A DNA stretch of 64,000 nt. It comes from Betaproteobacteria bacterium. GTDB lineage: Bacteria > Pseudomonadota > Gammaproteobacteria > Burkholderiales > SG8-41. Position 1 is the stretch's first letter. Each line of letters opens with the position of its first letter. The position numbers were made by a program, and so were the translations under genes. The DNA lies in NCBI GenBank assembly GCA_023266235.1, contig JAHFRL010000008.1, forward strand, positions 29,511 to 93,510, written 5' to 3'. Positions 46,316 through 54,041 of the stretch are shown here, piece after piece. The notes below the pieces were generated by a model. That model saw only the letters and a list, made by a program, of their open reading frames with translations. It did not search any database and was not told where the DNA came from.

Positions 46316-48577
46316 TCAGAAGGCCCAGTTCACGATCTTGATCGGTGCGTTGGCGGCGGCGTCTTCGAGCACAGGGGCGAGCACGAGCCGGTAGCCGCCC
46401 GTTCCTTTACGTCCCGCGGCGGGGCCGAATTCGAGACGGCAGGTACCCGAGCCGTCGGCGTGCACCGCGCCCGCGGTTGCGACCGCGCCGTCCGGACCGA
46501 CCAGCAGATAGCGGCATACCGGCGGCGCGCCTGCGCCCGTGAGCCGCTCGGCGAGCTTGGTCGCGAACGAGCCGCGCACGATCCGCACGTCGCGCCCGAG
46601 GCGCTCGAGCCACTCGGTTTCGGTGTATGCCTCCGCGCCGAAACTGCGCTGCTCGATCCGCGTCACATACGCCTTGAGCGGTACCGCATAGGCGTTGAAG
46701 CTGCCGAGCCCTTTCGGATAGCTCGGGTCGCGGAACGCGCTGAGCACCGCCTTCGTCCCGTTCCATCGGCCGAGCACGTAGGGACCGTTGGTGACCAGCC
46801 AATGACCGTGCGCCGCGTAAAATTCGCGCAGCCGGCGGTAGCGCGTCCGGGCTTCCTCGCCGCCGGCGTAGCGGGTGAGCGCCGGGGGAACGTACGCGCG
46901 CTCCTCAAGTTCGCGCGCAAGCCCGGCGAGCTGCCCAACGATCGTGGTGTTGCGCACCAGATCGAGTTCCGGCACGCCGCGCCGCGCCGCCGCGGCCGCT
47001 CCGAAGGCGAAATAGCCGCGGCGCGCACCCTCTTCCAGCAAGGCGAGCAGATGCCACGGCAGCGTCGACCACGGCGGGGCCACGGTTGCCGCTTCGCTAC
47101 CCGATCCGGAGTCAAGGTAGACCTCGATCACCGGCACTTCGTACCGCAGCTTGTCCTCGCCGGACGCAAGGGTCTCGGTCTCCACGCGCAGGAGCCGCAC
47201 GCCTTTCAGGCGCTCGCGCGCGAGCGCAGTGGCCTGTGCGACGCCCGGATCGGCTGCGGCGCCGGCGCCCCACGCGGCCGCGAAAGCATAGGCATAGAAC
47301 AGGTCCGCGGCGGTCATGGACGTGCCGTCGTGGAAGGCCGAGTTGCGCACGCGATAGACGATGCGCGACGCGGCCGTCTTGCCGCGCCCTACCGGCAGGA
47401 GCCGTCCGCTCCCCGGTTCGGGCAGCACAGCGTCTTCGGGCACCGCGAGTGCCCGCCCATTCTTCTCTACCGACGCGTTCACGCGGTTCTCGATCCAGCC
47501 GCCGCCGTGCGGCGAAGGAAGGAACGCGGGGTCCGCGACCGCCCACCACACGAGGCGGCCGAACGCGTCGCCGAAACCACCGACCACGGGATTCCACGCG
47601 CTCGCGGGCGCCGCCGGCACCGCGGTGTTGAGCCAGCCGTTCCAGGGAAAGTCCCGCAGCTTGACGGTGCGCGGAAAAATCGCCGAGGCGAGTCCCTCGA
47701 GCGCGTCGAAACCGACGTTCTCCACCCCTTGCGAATACTCCGTACCATAGTGCTCGCGCCGCACGGTATAGCCGAGCACGACGCGCTCGCAGCCGCTTTG
47801 CAAAAGCGCGACGAGACTTCGCTCAAGGTCGATGCGTTCTTCGAGGGTCCGGTAATCAGCGTGCATGAGCCGCCGCGCTGCCTCGTCGATGCGCGCGCGG
47901 GTGGCGCCGTCGGTCACCGCCGGCGCGAGCAAGAGAAAGGCGTAAAACCACCCCTGCCTGATCCACGGTGGACCGGACCAGCCGTTGTAGCGCGCGCTCG
48001 CCTGGGCCGCGAGCGCAACCGGATCCACGATCGCGAGCTCGCCGTCAGCCGGAGCGTTGGCGCGGGGCGGAGAGTGCAGCAGGCGCTCCGCGGCCGCGTC
48101 GCGCGCGCGCAACCGCAGCCGTACGTTTTTCTGCGCCGTGACCGCAGCTCGCGCGGCTTCGGCGCGATCGGCATGATGCAGGTAGTCGGCGTGGAAGGGA
48201 GTGACGGGGTACGGGTGCCAGATATAGCCTTCGCCGAGCGCGTCCTTCAGGCCGCGCGCCGCCGCGCAGCGCGCGGAACGGTCCGCGAGCGCCGGCACGC
48301 GGCGGTCGAACGTCGCGACGACGTAGCCGCCGAGCGCGGTGACCGAGCCGATTTTCGCCCGCTCGGCCTGCGCCGCGATTTCGTTTCCCGCGTAAGCGTG
48401 CAGCGTTCCCTTGGCGAGCCGTTGCGCGGCCGCCTTCGCATCGAGCGCCTCGACCGTGATCTCCTGCGGATAGAAAGACGGATAGAACGGAAACTCGTGG
48501 CCGGCGCGCGCGACGCCGACGAGCGCGAGGCCCGCTCCGACCGCTCCAAGAATGAAGCCGGCGCGCATGCGACGCAC
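46316..48577 (-). CDS. Large exported family-5-type solute-binding protein, divergent
   Basis: Secreted or periplasmic protein (753 residues; typical family-5 binding proteins are 500-600). It has an N-terminal signal (RAGFILGAVGAGLALVGVARA), an unfamiliar N-terminal 370 residues, then RIVYRVRNSAFHDGTSMTAA (about 405-424), the hallmark of peptide/nickel-type binding proteins. LVTNGPYVLGRWNGTKAVL near residue 605 matches the usual family-5 ending region. No family-5 permease or ATPase gene is nearby. It is divergent by 41 bp from the cupredoxin-like gene and upstream of the Liv system 2 genes. Function unknown. Confidence 0.7.
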   Translation of the reverse strand: MRRMRAGFILGAVGAGLALVGVARAGHEFPFYPSFYPQEITVEALDAKAAAQRLAKGTLHAYAGNEIAAQAERAKIGSVTALGGYVVATFDRRVPALADRSARCAAARGLKDALGEGYIWHPYPVTPFHADYLHHADRAEAARAAVTAQKNVRLRLRARDAAAERLLHSPPRANAPADGELAIVDPVALAAQASARYNGWSGPPWIRQGWFYAFLLLAPAVTDGATRARIDEAARRLMHADYRTLEERIDLERSLVALLQSGCERVVLGYTVRREHYGTEYSQGVENVGFDALEGLASAIFPRTVKLRDFPWNGWLNTAVPAAPASAWNPVVGGFGDAFGRLVWWAVADPAFLPSPHGGGWIENRVNASVEKNGRALAVPEDAVLPEPGSGRLLPVGRGKTAASRIVYRVRNSAFHDGTSMTAADLFYAYAFAAAWGAGAAADPGVAQATALARERLKGVRLLRVETETLASGEDKLRYEVPVIEVYLDSGSGSEAATVAPPWSTLPWHLLALLEEGARRGYFAFGAAAAARRGVPELDLVRNTTIVGQLAGLARELEERAYVPPALTRYAGGEEARTRYRRLREFYAAHGHWLVTNGPYVLGRWNGTKAVLSAFRDPSYPKGLGSFNAYAVPLKAYVTRIEQRSFGAEAYTETEWLERLGRDVRIVRGSFATKLAERLTGAGAPPVCRYLLVGPDGAVATAGAVHADGSGTCRLEFGPAAGRKGTGGYRLVLAPVLEDAAANAPIKIVNWAF

Positions 48578-48618
48578 TGTAGCACGGGACGTACACGGCG
48601 TCGTGCTATGATCGCCCG

Positions 48619-48987
48619 ATGCCTCTTGTCGCGGCTGTCATCGCGCTCGGCGCGTGCCTTGCGCTGCCCGTCATGGCCGGCGACGAAAGCCCGCAAGCCG
48701 CCATTCGTGCGTTCGAGCTTCGCATCGTGCAGCGCCGCGTGCCGCAAGCGCAACGTGTATTGCGCGCCACCGAGGGCGAGCGCGTCGAGCTGCGCTGGAG
48801 CGCCGACGAGCCGCTCGTCCTGCACCTCCATGGTTACGATATCGAGACGCGCGTCACGCCCGGCAAGCCCGCCGTCACCGCGTTTGACGCGCGATTGACG
48901 GGCCGCTTTCCCGTGGAGATACATGCGGAGGGCGGGTCGCAGCATCGCCACGGCGCGCTCCTTCATGTCGAGATTCATCCGCGCTAG
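48619..48987 (+). CDS. Small exported cupredoxin-like, histidine-rich protein
   Basis: A 122-residue protein with a signal peptide (PLVAAVIALGACLALPVMAG). A beta-rich region has VLHLHGYDIETRVTPGKPA (H69, H71) and RFPVEIHAEGGSQHRHG (H102, H109, H111), then H116 and H120 near the end. The HxHGYD and PG phrases are those of cupredoxin-fold proteins, but the mature part has no cysteine, so a type-1 copper centre is not possible; a His-based copper site is. It overlaps the next gene, so the two are probably co-expressed. Confidence 0.65.
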   Translation: MPLVAAVIALGACLALPVMAGDESPQAAIRAFELRIVQRRVPQAQRVLRATEGERVELRWSADEPLVLHLHGYDIETRVTPGKPAVTAFDARLTGRFPVEIHAEGGSQHRHGALLHVEIHPR

Positions 48988-50533
48988 CCGCGGAACTGCA
49001 GCGCTTGCGCTGCTGCCCGCCGAGGCCGCGGCGCACGCTTTCGGCGTGCGTTACGACCTGCCGTTACCGCTTGCCCTGTGGCTCGCCGCCGCGGGGTTGA
49101 CCGTCGCTCTTTCCTTCCTGGTCTTCGCCCTGGCGTTGCGCCGCCGCGCGGAGGGTCTCTCCTACCCTCGACTGAACCTGCTGCGCCTGCCAGGTGTGCG
49201 GGTGTCGGCGCACCCGTTCGCGCTTGAGCTGCTGCGCGTCCTGTCCGTGGGTGTTTTTGTCGTTCTGATCGCCGCTGGATTATTCGGCACCGAGGATCCG
49301 TTCCGCAATCTCGCGCCCGCTTTCGTCTGGATCGGGTGGTGGATCGGGTTCACCTATCTGAGCGCGGGCGCGGGCGACCTCTGGGCGCTCGTTAGTCCAT
49401 GGAAGGCGTTGTCTCTCTGGACCGAGGCGCTCGCGCGAAAAATCCGTCCCGCAGTCCGTTTCGGACTGCAGCGGCGCCTTCCGGCCGGCGTTGGCGCGTG
49501 GCCGGCGGCCCTGCTGCTGCTCGCGTTCGGCTGGATCGAGATCGTCTGGGCCGGCAACGCGGTCCCGGCCAACATCGCCTGGCTCGCGCTCTGCTACTCG
49601 CTTCTCACCTGGATCGCGATGTTCGTCTTCGGTCGCGAGGCGTGGCTCCGCAGCGGCGAAGTGTTCGCCGTGTACTTCGGCTTGCTCGCCCGGCTCGCGC
49701 CGAGCGAAATCCGCGCGAGGAACGCCGCGGCCTGCGCCGTGTGCTCGGCTCGCTCGTGCCGCGCCGCGCCGGGCGACTGCGTGAACTGCTACGAGTGCTA
49801 CGCGCGCGCGGCACCGGCCGATCGCGAGTGGAACCTGCGCCCGCCCGCGGCCGGGTTGCTCGACTCGCGCCCGCTTTCGAGCTCGGCGGCGTTCTTCGTG
49901 ATGGTCATGCTTGCCACCGTCACCTTCGACGGCGTGCGGGAGACGCCGCTCTGGGCAGGCTTGCTCGCGCGAGTGTCGCAGCCGGGCGAGCCGGTCAGCG
50001 ATCTGCTCTGGTCGGCGTCGGCGACGGCCGGATTGCTGCTCGGTCCTTGCGTCTTTGCGCTGATCATCCTGGGCGCAGGCGGATTGATGGTGTGGCTCAC
50101 GCGCACGGACGCGCGTCCGGCATCCGCGGGCGAGCTCGTGCGCCTGTTCGTGCCTACCCTGCTGCCCATCGCCTTCGCCTACCACGTCGCGCATTACCTC
50201 TCCTATCTCCTGGTGGCGGGCCAGCTGGTGATTCCGCTCGCCTCGGACCCGCTCGGTCTCGGCTGGGACCTGTTCGGCACCGCGCACTACAGGATCGCGG
50301 TGGGCATCGTCGGCGCGCGCTTCGCCTGGTACACGTCGGTCGTCGTCATCGTGCTCGGCCACGTGCTCGCCATGTATCTCGCGCACCGCCTGGCGCTCGA
50401 GCGCTTTTCCGGACGGCGAACGGCCCGCCGCAGCCAGTATCCGCTCGCCGCGCTGATGGTCGCCTACACCATGGTGAGCGTGTGGATCCTCGCCCAGCCC
50501 ATCGTCGAGACCGGACCGGGAGTGGTAAGATGA
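48965..50533 (+). CDS. Multi-pass membrane protein with a six-cysteine loop (FedB-like family)
   Basis: Integral membrane protein, about 522 residues from ATG 48965, with roughly ten hydrophobic helices. The start AHAFGVRYDLPLPLALWLAA resembles proteins that some databases call fenitrothion hydrolase; I recall this from memory, and the enzymatic name is poorly supported. Between helices, residues about 257-278 hold C-x2-C-x4-C-x6-C-x2-C-x2-C, which could bind metal or an iron-sulfur cluster. It overlaps the cupredoxin-like gene by 23 bp and is followed after 30 bp by another membrane protein gene. Confidence 0.65.
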   Translation: MSRFIRASRGTAALALLPAEAAAHAFGVRYDLPLPLALWLAAAGLTVALSFLVFALALRRRAEGLSYPRLNLLRLPGVRVSAHPFALELLRVLSVGVFVVLIAAGLFGTEDPFRNLAPAFVWIGWWIGFTYLSAGAGDLWALVSPWKALSLWTEALARKIRPAVRFGLQRRLPAGVGAWPAALLLLAFGWIEIVWAGNAVPANIAWLALCYSLLTWIAMFVFGREAWLRSGEVFAVYFGLLARLAPSEIRARNAAACAVCSARSCRAAPGDCVNCYECYARAAPADREWNLRPPAAGLLDSRPLSSSAAFFVMVMLATVTFDGVRETPLWAGLLARVSQPGEPVSDLLWSASATAGLLLGPCVFALIILGAGGLMVWLTRTDARPASAGELVRLFVPTLLPIAFAYHVAHYLSYLLVAGQLVIPLASDPLGLGWDLFGTAHYRIAVGIVGARFAWYTSVVVIVLGHVLAMYLAHRLALERFSGRRTARRSQYPLAALMVAYTMVSVWILAQPIVETGPGVVR

Positions 50534-50563
50534 GAGCCAGTCGCAGGTCGGGAGTCTGCACGC

Positions 50564-51334
50564 ATGCGGTGGGTTAGCGAGGCACTGCGGGGGATGTGGA
50601 CGGCGCTCGCCGCGCACCCCGGCGTCTTCGCGTCGGTGACGCTCGCGGTTGCCGCGCTGAACGTTCTCGCGCCCGTCGCGATCCTCTCGGCTGTGCGCAA
50701 GCCGTTCGACTACTTCACCTTCAATCCGTGGCTCAAGCGCCTCCCCGAGTACCTCGCCTCCGGTGAAGCTGCGATCGGGGAGAAGTTGGGGAAGTTCGCG
50801 GACCTTGCGCTTTTCTGGTTCTCGGCCAACGGCACGTACGGCGGCGCCGAGTGGGGTTTCGCCGTGGACGTGACCGACCTCGGCCGCATCCTCCTCGTTT
50901 CGGCGCTGTTCGGGCTGTACTTCGCCCTGTGGCGCCGCTATCGCGATCTCGCCGCCGGCGGCGCGGTGCGGGCGCTGCGCCGCGGAGGCATCGCGGGCGC
51001 CACCGGGACGCTGTTCGGGCTTTCCACCAGCGCGTGCAGCGTCATGGGCTGCGGGGCGCCGGTGATTCCCGTGCTCGGGCTTGCGTTCGTCGGCCTGGAG
51101 AGCGGCACGCTGCACTTTCTCGCGCAGACCTCGCGCGTCGCGACGATCGCTCTTTTCGCCGCGCTTGTCCTCGCGGTCGGCTACCTCGGTTACAGGACGG
51201 GCCGCCGCCCGCCAGAGGCAAGGTCTTCACTACCGCCATTTCTGCGCGATCCGCCACCCTCGCGCTCAGTAAAACCAATCGGTTACACTGCGCGACAATC
51301 CAAAAAGCAAAACGAATCCGCTAAGTTCGGCTAG
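50564..51334 (+). CDS. Membrane protein with CSVMGCG motif and an odd C-terminal tail
   Basis: Predicted inner-membrane protein (256 residues) with four or five helices (about 20-44, 108-123, 143-178, 192-210). The third contains STSACSVMGCGAPVIPVLG, with C158 and C163 in the membrane, a striking motif possibly for metal or thiol chemistry. From about residue 214 the sequence turns into a Pro/Ser/Lys-rich tail unlike a membrane-protein end, which suggests that the native end was lost at a junction. The stop shares bases with the stop of the convergent gene (CTAG at 51331-51334). Family not recognised. Confidence 0.6.
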   Translation: MRWVSEALRGMWTALAAHPGVFASVTLAVAALNVLAPVAILSAVRKPFDYFTFNPWLKRLPEYLASGEAAIGEKLGKFADLALFWFSANGTYGGAEWGFAVDVTDLGRILLVSALFGLYFALWRRYRDLAAGGAVRALRRGGIAGATGTLFGLSTSACSVMGCGAPVIPVLGLAFVGLESGTLHFLAQTSRVATIALFAALVLAVGYLGYRTGRRPPEARSSLPPFLRDPPPSRSVKPIGYTARQSKKQNESAKFG

Positions 51335-52110
51335 GCCGCAAAGAAAATATCGCGGTAGGCGGTGTAAACAGACGCCATGATCACCGGCACCAGCACCAGG
51401 TACCCGAGACCGAACGGAATCGCGGCAACCAGGCTCAGCACCAGCAGGATGACGCCGTAGACCAGGAAGGGAACGACGTTCTTCAGACAGGCGAAGAAAC
51501 TCATCTTCATCGCGTCGACCGGCTTGAGATTGTGGAACACGATCAGCGACGGCGCAAACCACAGCGCCATGTAGAGCGGGACGCTCAAGGCGAGCACCAC
51601 CAGTATCGCCAGTACGAAGGTCAGGCCAAGCGCGATGAGCCCGGCGACATTGCCATGCATCATCGCCATGAAACTGCCGCCACCCATGATGAGAACCGCC
51701 GGGATCGCGATAATCACCCACGCCACCAGCGCGAGCACGCCGAGCACCACGAGATCGCTGGTGTTCTGCTTGAAGCCCGCGAACAGATGTCCGACTTCGA
51801 GACTCTCGTTGGATTCGAGCGCGCGACAGCCGAGCATCACGCCGCCCATGAAGACCTGCAGCAGGAGCATGTTCGCGAGCCCGCCGATCAGCGGCACCAG
51901 GCTGAGCAGTATCGAGCACACCAACAGCACGATCAGGATCAGGATCCAGGTGCCCGGCTGCTTCTTGAATAACGCGAAGCCGGAGGCGATCCATTCCCAG
52001 CCGCGGCCGGCATCGACCGCGCGACCACCGGCGTTGAAATCACCCGTGGCTGCCGCCGCGGCTGTGTCGGCCCGTGATGCGGGCGGTTGGTACGGATTCA
52101 TTTCACTCAT
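51331..52110 (-). CDS. BPSS1780-family membrane protein
   Basis: Membrane protein of unknown function common in betaproteobacteria (259 residues). After a short Pro-rich start (MSEMNPYQPPAS) come six or so helices, with GWEWIASGFALFKKQPGTWI at about 37-56 and FFACLKNVVPFLVYGVIL near 208. It is convergent with the preceding gene and its end overlaps that gene by four bases. Confidence 0.88.
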   Translation of the reverse strand: MSEMNPYQPPASRADTAAAAATGDFNAGGRAVDAGRGWEWIASGFALFKKQPGTWILILIVLLVCSILLSLVPLIGGLANMLLLQVFMGGVMLGCRALESNESLEVGHLFAGFKQNTSDLVVLGVLALVAWVIIAIPAVLIMGGGSFMAMMHGNVAGLIALGLTFVLAILVVLALSVPLYMALWFAPSLIVFHNLKPVDAMKMSFFACLKNVVPFLVYGVILLVLSLVAAIPFGLGYLVLVPVIMASVYTAYRDIFFAA

Positions 52111-52202
52111 GGCGGCGCTCCTTCCACGGGATAGTTACGCAATTGGCATGCACGAACCGGGGACAGCGTTTAGCGTAGTTTAATACCATCGTCATGACAA
52201 AT

Positions 52203-53837
52203 TCAGCCGGGTGCCGCATCCTGCAGGATCATGTCGGCGGCTTTTTCGGCAATCATCACGACGGGGGCGGCGGTGTTGCCCGACACCAGCGTCGGCATGA
52301 TGGCCGCATCGACCACGCGCAAGCCCGCGACGCCATGCACTTTGAGCCGCGTATCGACCACCGCCAGCGGGTCGGCCCCCATCTTGCAGGTGCCGACCGG
52401 ATGGAAAATCGTCGCGCCGTAATTGCGCACGAACTCGAGCACATCGTCGTCGCTCTTGGCGCTGTCGCCGGGGCGGTATTCGTCGCCAATCAGTTCCGAC
52501 AGCGCGCGGGTGCGCGCGAGCCTGCGCGCCACCCTGACCCCCTCGACCGCGCTGCGGCAATCAAATTCGGTGGAGAGGTAATTCGGCTGCATGGCCGGCG
52601 GCGCGAACGGGTCCGGCGACTTGATCATCACCGTGCCACGCGAGGTGGGCCGTAACTGGCACACTGAAAACGTGCACCCCGACCACGGATGGGTCTTCGC
52701 GCCCGCCATCTCGGCTGATAACGCGGCAAAGTGAAACTGGAGGTCGGGGGTCGGCGCTTCCGGCCGCGTGCGCACGAACATGCCGCCGTAATTGATGCCG
52801 ATCGCCAGCGGGCCGCTACGGTGCGCGAGCCACTGCCATCCGATCCGGATGCGGCGCCAGATGCTGTGCAGATCGTCGTTGATGGTGATCGGTCGTTTGA
52901 CCTTGAACATGACCCGCGCCTGCAGGTGGTCCTGCAGGTTTTCGCCGACGCCCGGCAAATCGTGCACGGCTGCGATGCCCATCTCACGCAGCAACGACGC
53001 GCGGCCGATGCCGGACAGTTGCAGCAATTGCGGGCTTTGCAGCGCGCCCGCCGCCAGAATCACTTCGCGCGCCGCGCGCGCTTCGTGCTCTACACCATGC
53101 TGCCGGTAGCGCACGCCGACCGCGCGCGCGACGGGGCCCGCCCCGTCGGTGTTCGACCGCTCGGTGATGAGCGAAGTCACATAGACTTCCGTCTCGACGC
53201 GCAGTGTGGCGCGGCGGCGCGCCGGCTTCAGGTAGCCGACCGCTGTCGAACAGCGCCAGCCGTTGCGCGTGAACAGCTGGTAGTAGCCGACGCCTTCCTG
53301 CCGTGCGCCGTTGAAATCGTCGTTGCGCGGCACGCCGAGCTCGTTGGCGCCAGCGATGATCGCGTCCATCAACGGATGCCTCTCGCCGATGTCGGAGCAA
53401 TTGAGCGGACCATCGCTGCCATGATATTCGCTCGCCCCGCGCGAATTGCCCTCGCACTTGATGAAATACGGCAGCACGTCGCGCCAGCCCCAGCCGGCAT
53501 TGCCGAGCGCCGCCCAGTGGTCGTAGTCCTGATGCTGGCCGCGAATGTAGATCAGCCCGTTGATCGAGCTCGAGCCGCCGAGACCGCGGCCGCGCGGCCA
53601 ATAAACCTGGCGGTTGTGCATGCCGGCTTCCGGCTCAGTGTAAAAGCCCCAGTTGTAGACCGGATGGAACATGGTCTTGGCGTAGCCGATCGGGATGTGG
53701 ATCCACAGGTAGCTGTCACGCGGGCCGGCCTCGAGCAGCAGCACCGAATACTTGCCGCTCTCGGTCAGCCGGTTGGCGAGCACGCAGCCGGCGGTGCCGG
53801 CGCCAACAACGATGTAATCGTAGCAATGAACAGCCAT
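52203..53837 (-). CDS. GMC-family FAD-dependent oxidoreductase (choline dehydrogenase-like)
   Basis: Flavoprotein alcohol oxidoreductase (544 residues; family about 530-560). The FAD site is YIVVGAGTAGCVLANRLTE, followed by the GMC signatures PRGRGLGGSSSINGLIYIRG and GALQSPQLLQLSGIG, and the catalytic histidine in ATIFHPVGTCKMG with the partner asparagine in SGNTAAPVVMIAEK. The substrate is unknown; choline, polyethylene glycol and other alcohols are all possible. It is divergent from a TRAP transporter operon, so it may oxidise what that system imports. Confidence 0.9.
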   Translation of the reverse strand: MAVHCYDYIVVGAGTAGCVLANRLTESGKYSVLLLEAGPRDSYLWIHIPIGYAKTMFHPVYNWGFYTEPEAGMHNRQVYWPRGRGLGGSSSINGLIYIRGQHQDYDHWAALGNAGWGWRDVLPYFIKCEGNSRGASEYHGSDGPLNCSDIGERHPLMDAIIAGANELGVPRNDDFNGARQEGVGYYQLFTRNGWRCSTAVGYLKPARRRATLRVETEVYVTSLITERSNTDGAGPVARAVGVRYRQHGVEHEARAAREVILAAGALQSPQLLQLSGIGRASLLREMGIAAVHDLPGVGENLQDHLQARVMFKVKRPITINDDLHSIWRRIRIGWQWLAHRSGPLAIGINYGGMFVRTRPEAPTPDLQFHFAALSAEMAGAKTHPWSGCTFSVCQLRPTSRGTVMIKSPDPFAPPAMQPNYLSTEFDCRSAVEGVRVARRLARTRALSELIGDEYRPGDSAKSDDDVLEFVRNYGATIFHPVGTCKMGADPLAVVDTRLKVHGVAGLRVVDAAIMPTLVSGNTAAPVVMIAEKAADMILQDAAPG

Positions 53838-53894
53838 GGACGTTGGAGTAAATGACGGGGCAGCGAGTCTCAGGTCTCAAAATGTATCACTAAA

Positions 53895-53915
53895 AATGGA
53901 ACCGGCCGTTCCATT
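53895..53915. promoter_or_regulatory. IclR-like inverted-repeat operator
   Basis: AATGGAAC-CGGCC-GTTCCATT has perfect 8-bp arms and a 5-base spacer, resembling the TGGAA/TTCCA operators of IclR-family regulators. It lies in the 204-bp divergent gap between the GMC oxidoreductase and TRAP genes, 58 bp from the GMC start. No IclR gene is in the window, so the regulator would be encoded elsewhere. Confidence 0.65.
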
Positions 53916-53925
53916 ATTGAATTTC

Positions 53926-53954
53926 TTGCATATTTCAAGGGCCGATGCTACAAC
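53926..53954 (+). promoter_or_regulatory. Candidate promoter of the TRAP operon
   Basis: TTGCAT (53926-53931) and TACAAC (53949-53954) are 17 bases apart, a possible weak sigma-70 promoter just downstream of the IclR-like operator. Matches to consensus are modest. Confidence 0.35.
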
Positions 53955-54041
53955 TAATCCAAACCGCTTGTGGGGACCCACAACAAGAAGGCGGTGCGGG
54001 TTTTCGCTTCTTCTCACACCCACCACATAGGAGAGAGATCC

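Noticed and set aside
43718..48898. 1726-codon plus-strand open frame over Liv system 2 and the family-5 binding protein
   Set aside because: Antisense to five genes with clear families, and enriched in Arg, Asp and His as expected for antisense GC-rich frames. Long stop-free antisense is a by-product of the very high GC here.
49280..51115. 611-codon minus-strand open frame opposite the FedB-like and CSVMGCG genes
   Set aside because: Very rich in Arg, Glu, Gln and Ala with no hydrophobic core; the plus-strand frames have membrane helices and ordered starts.
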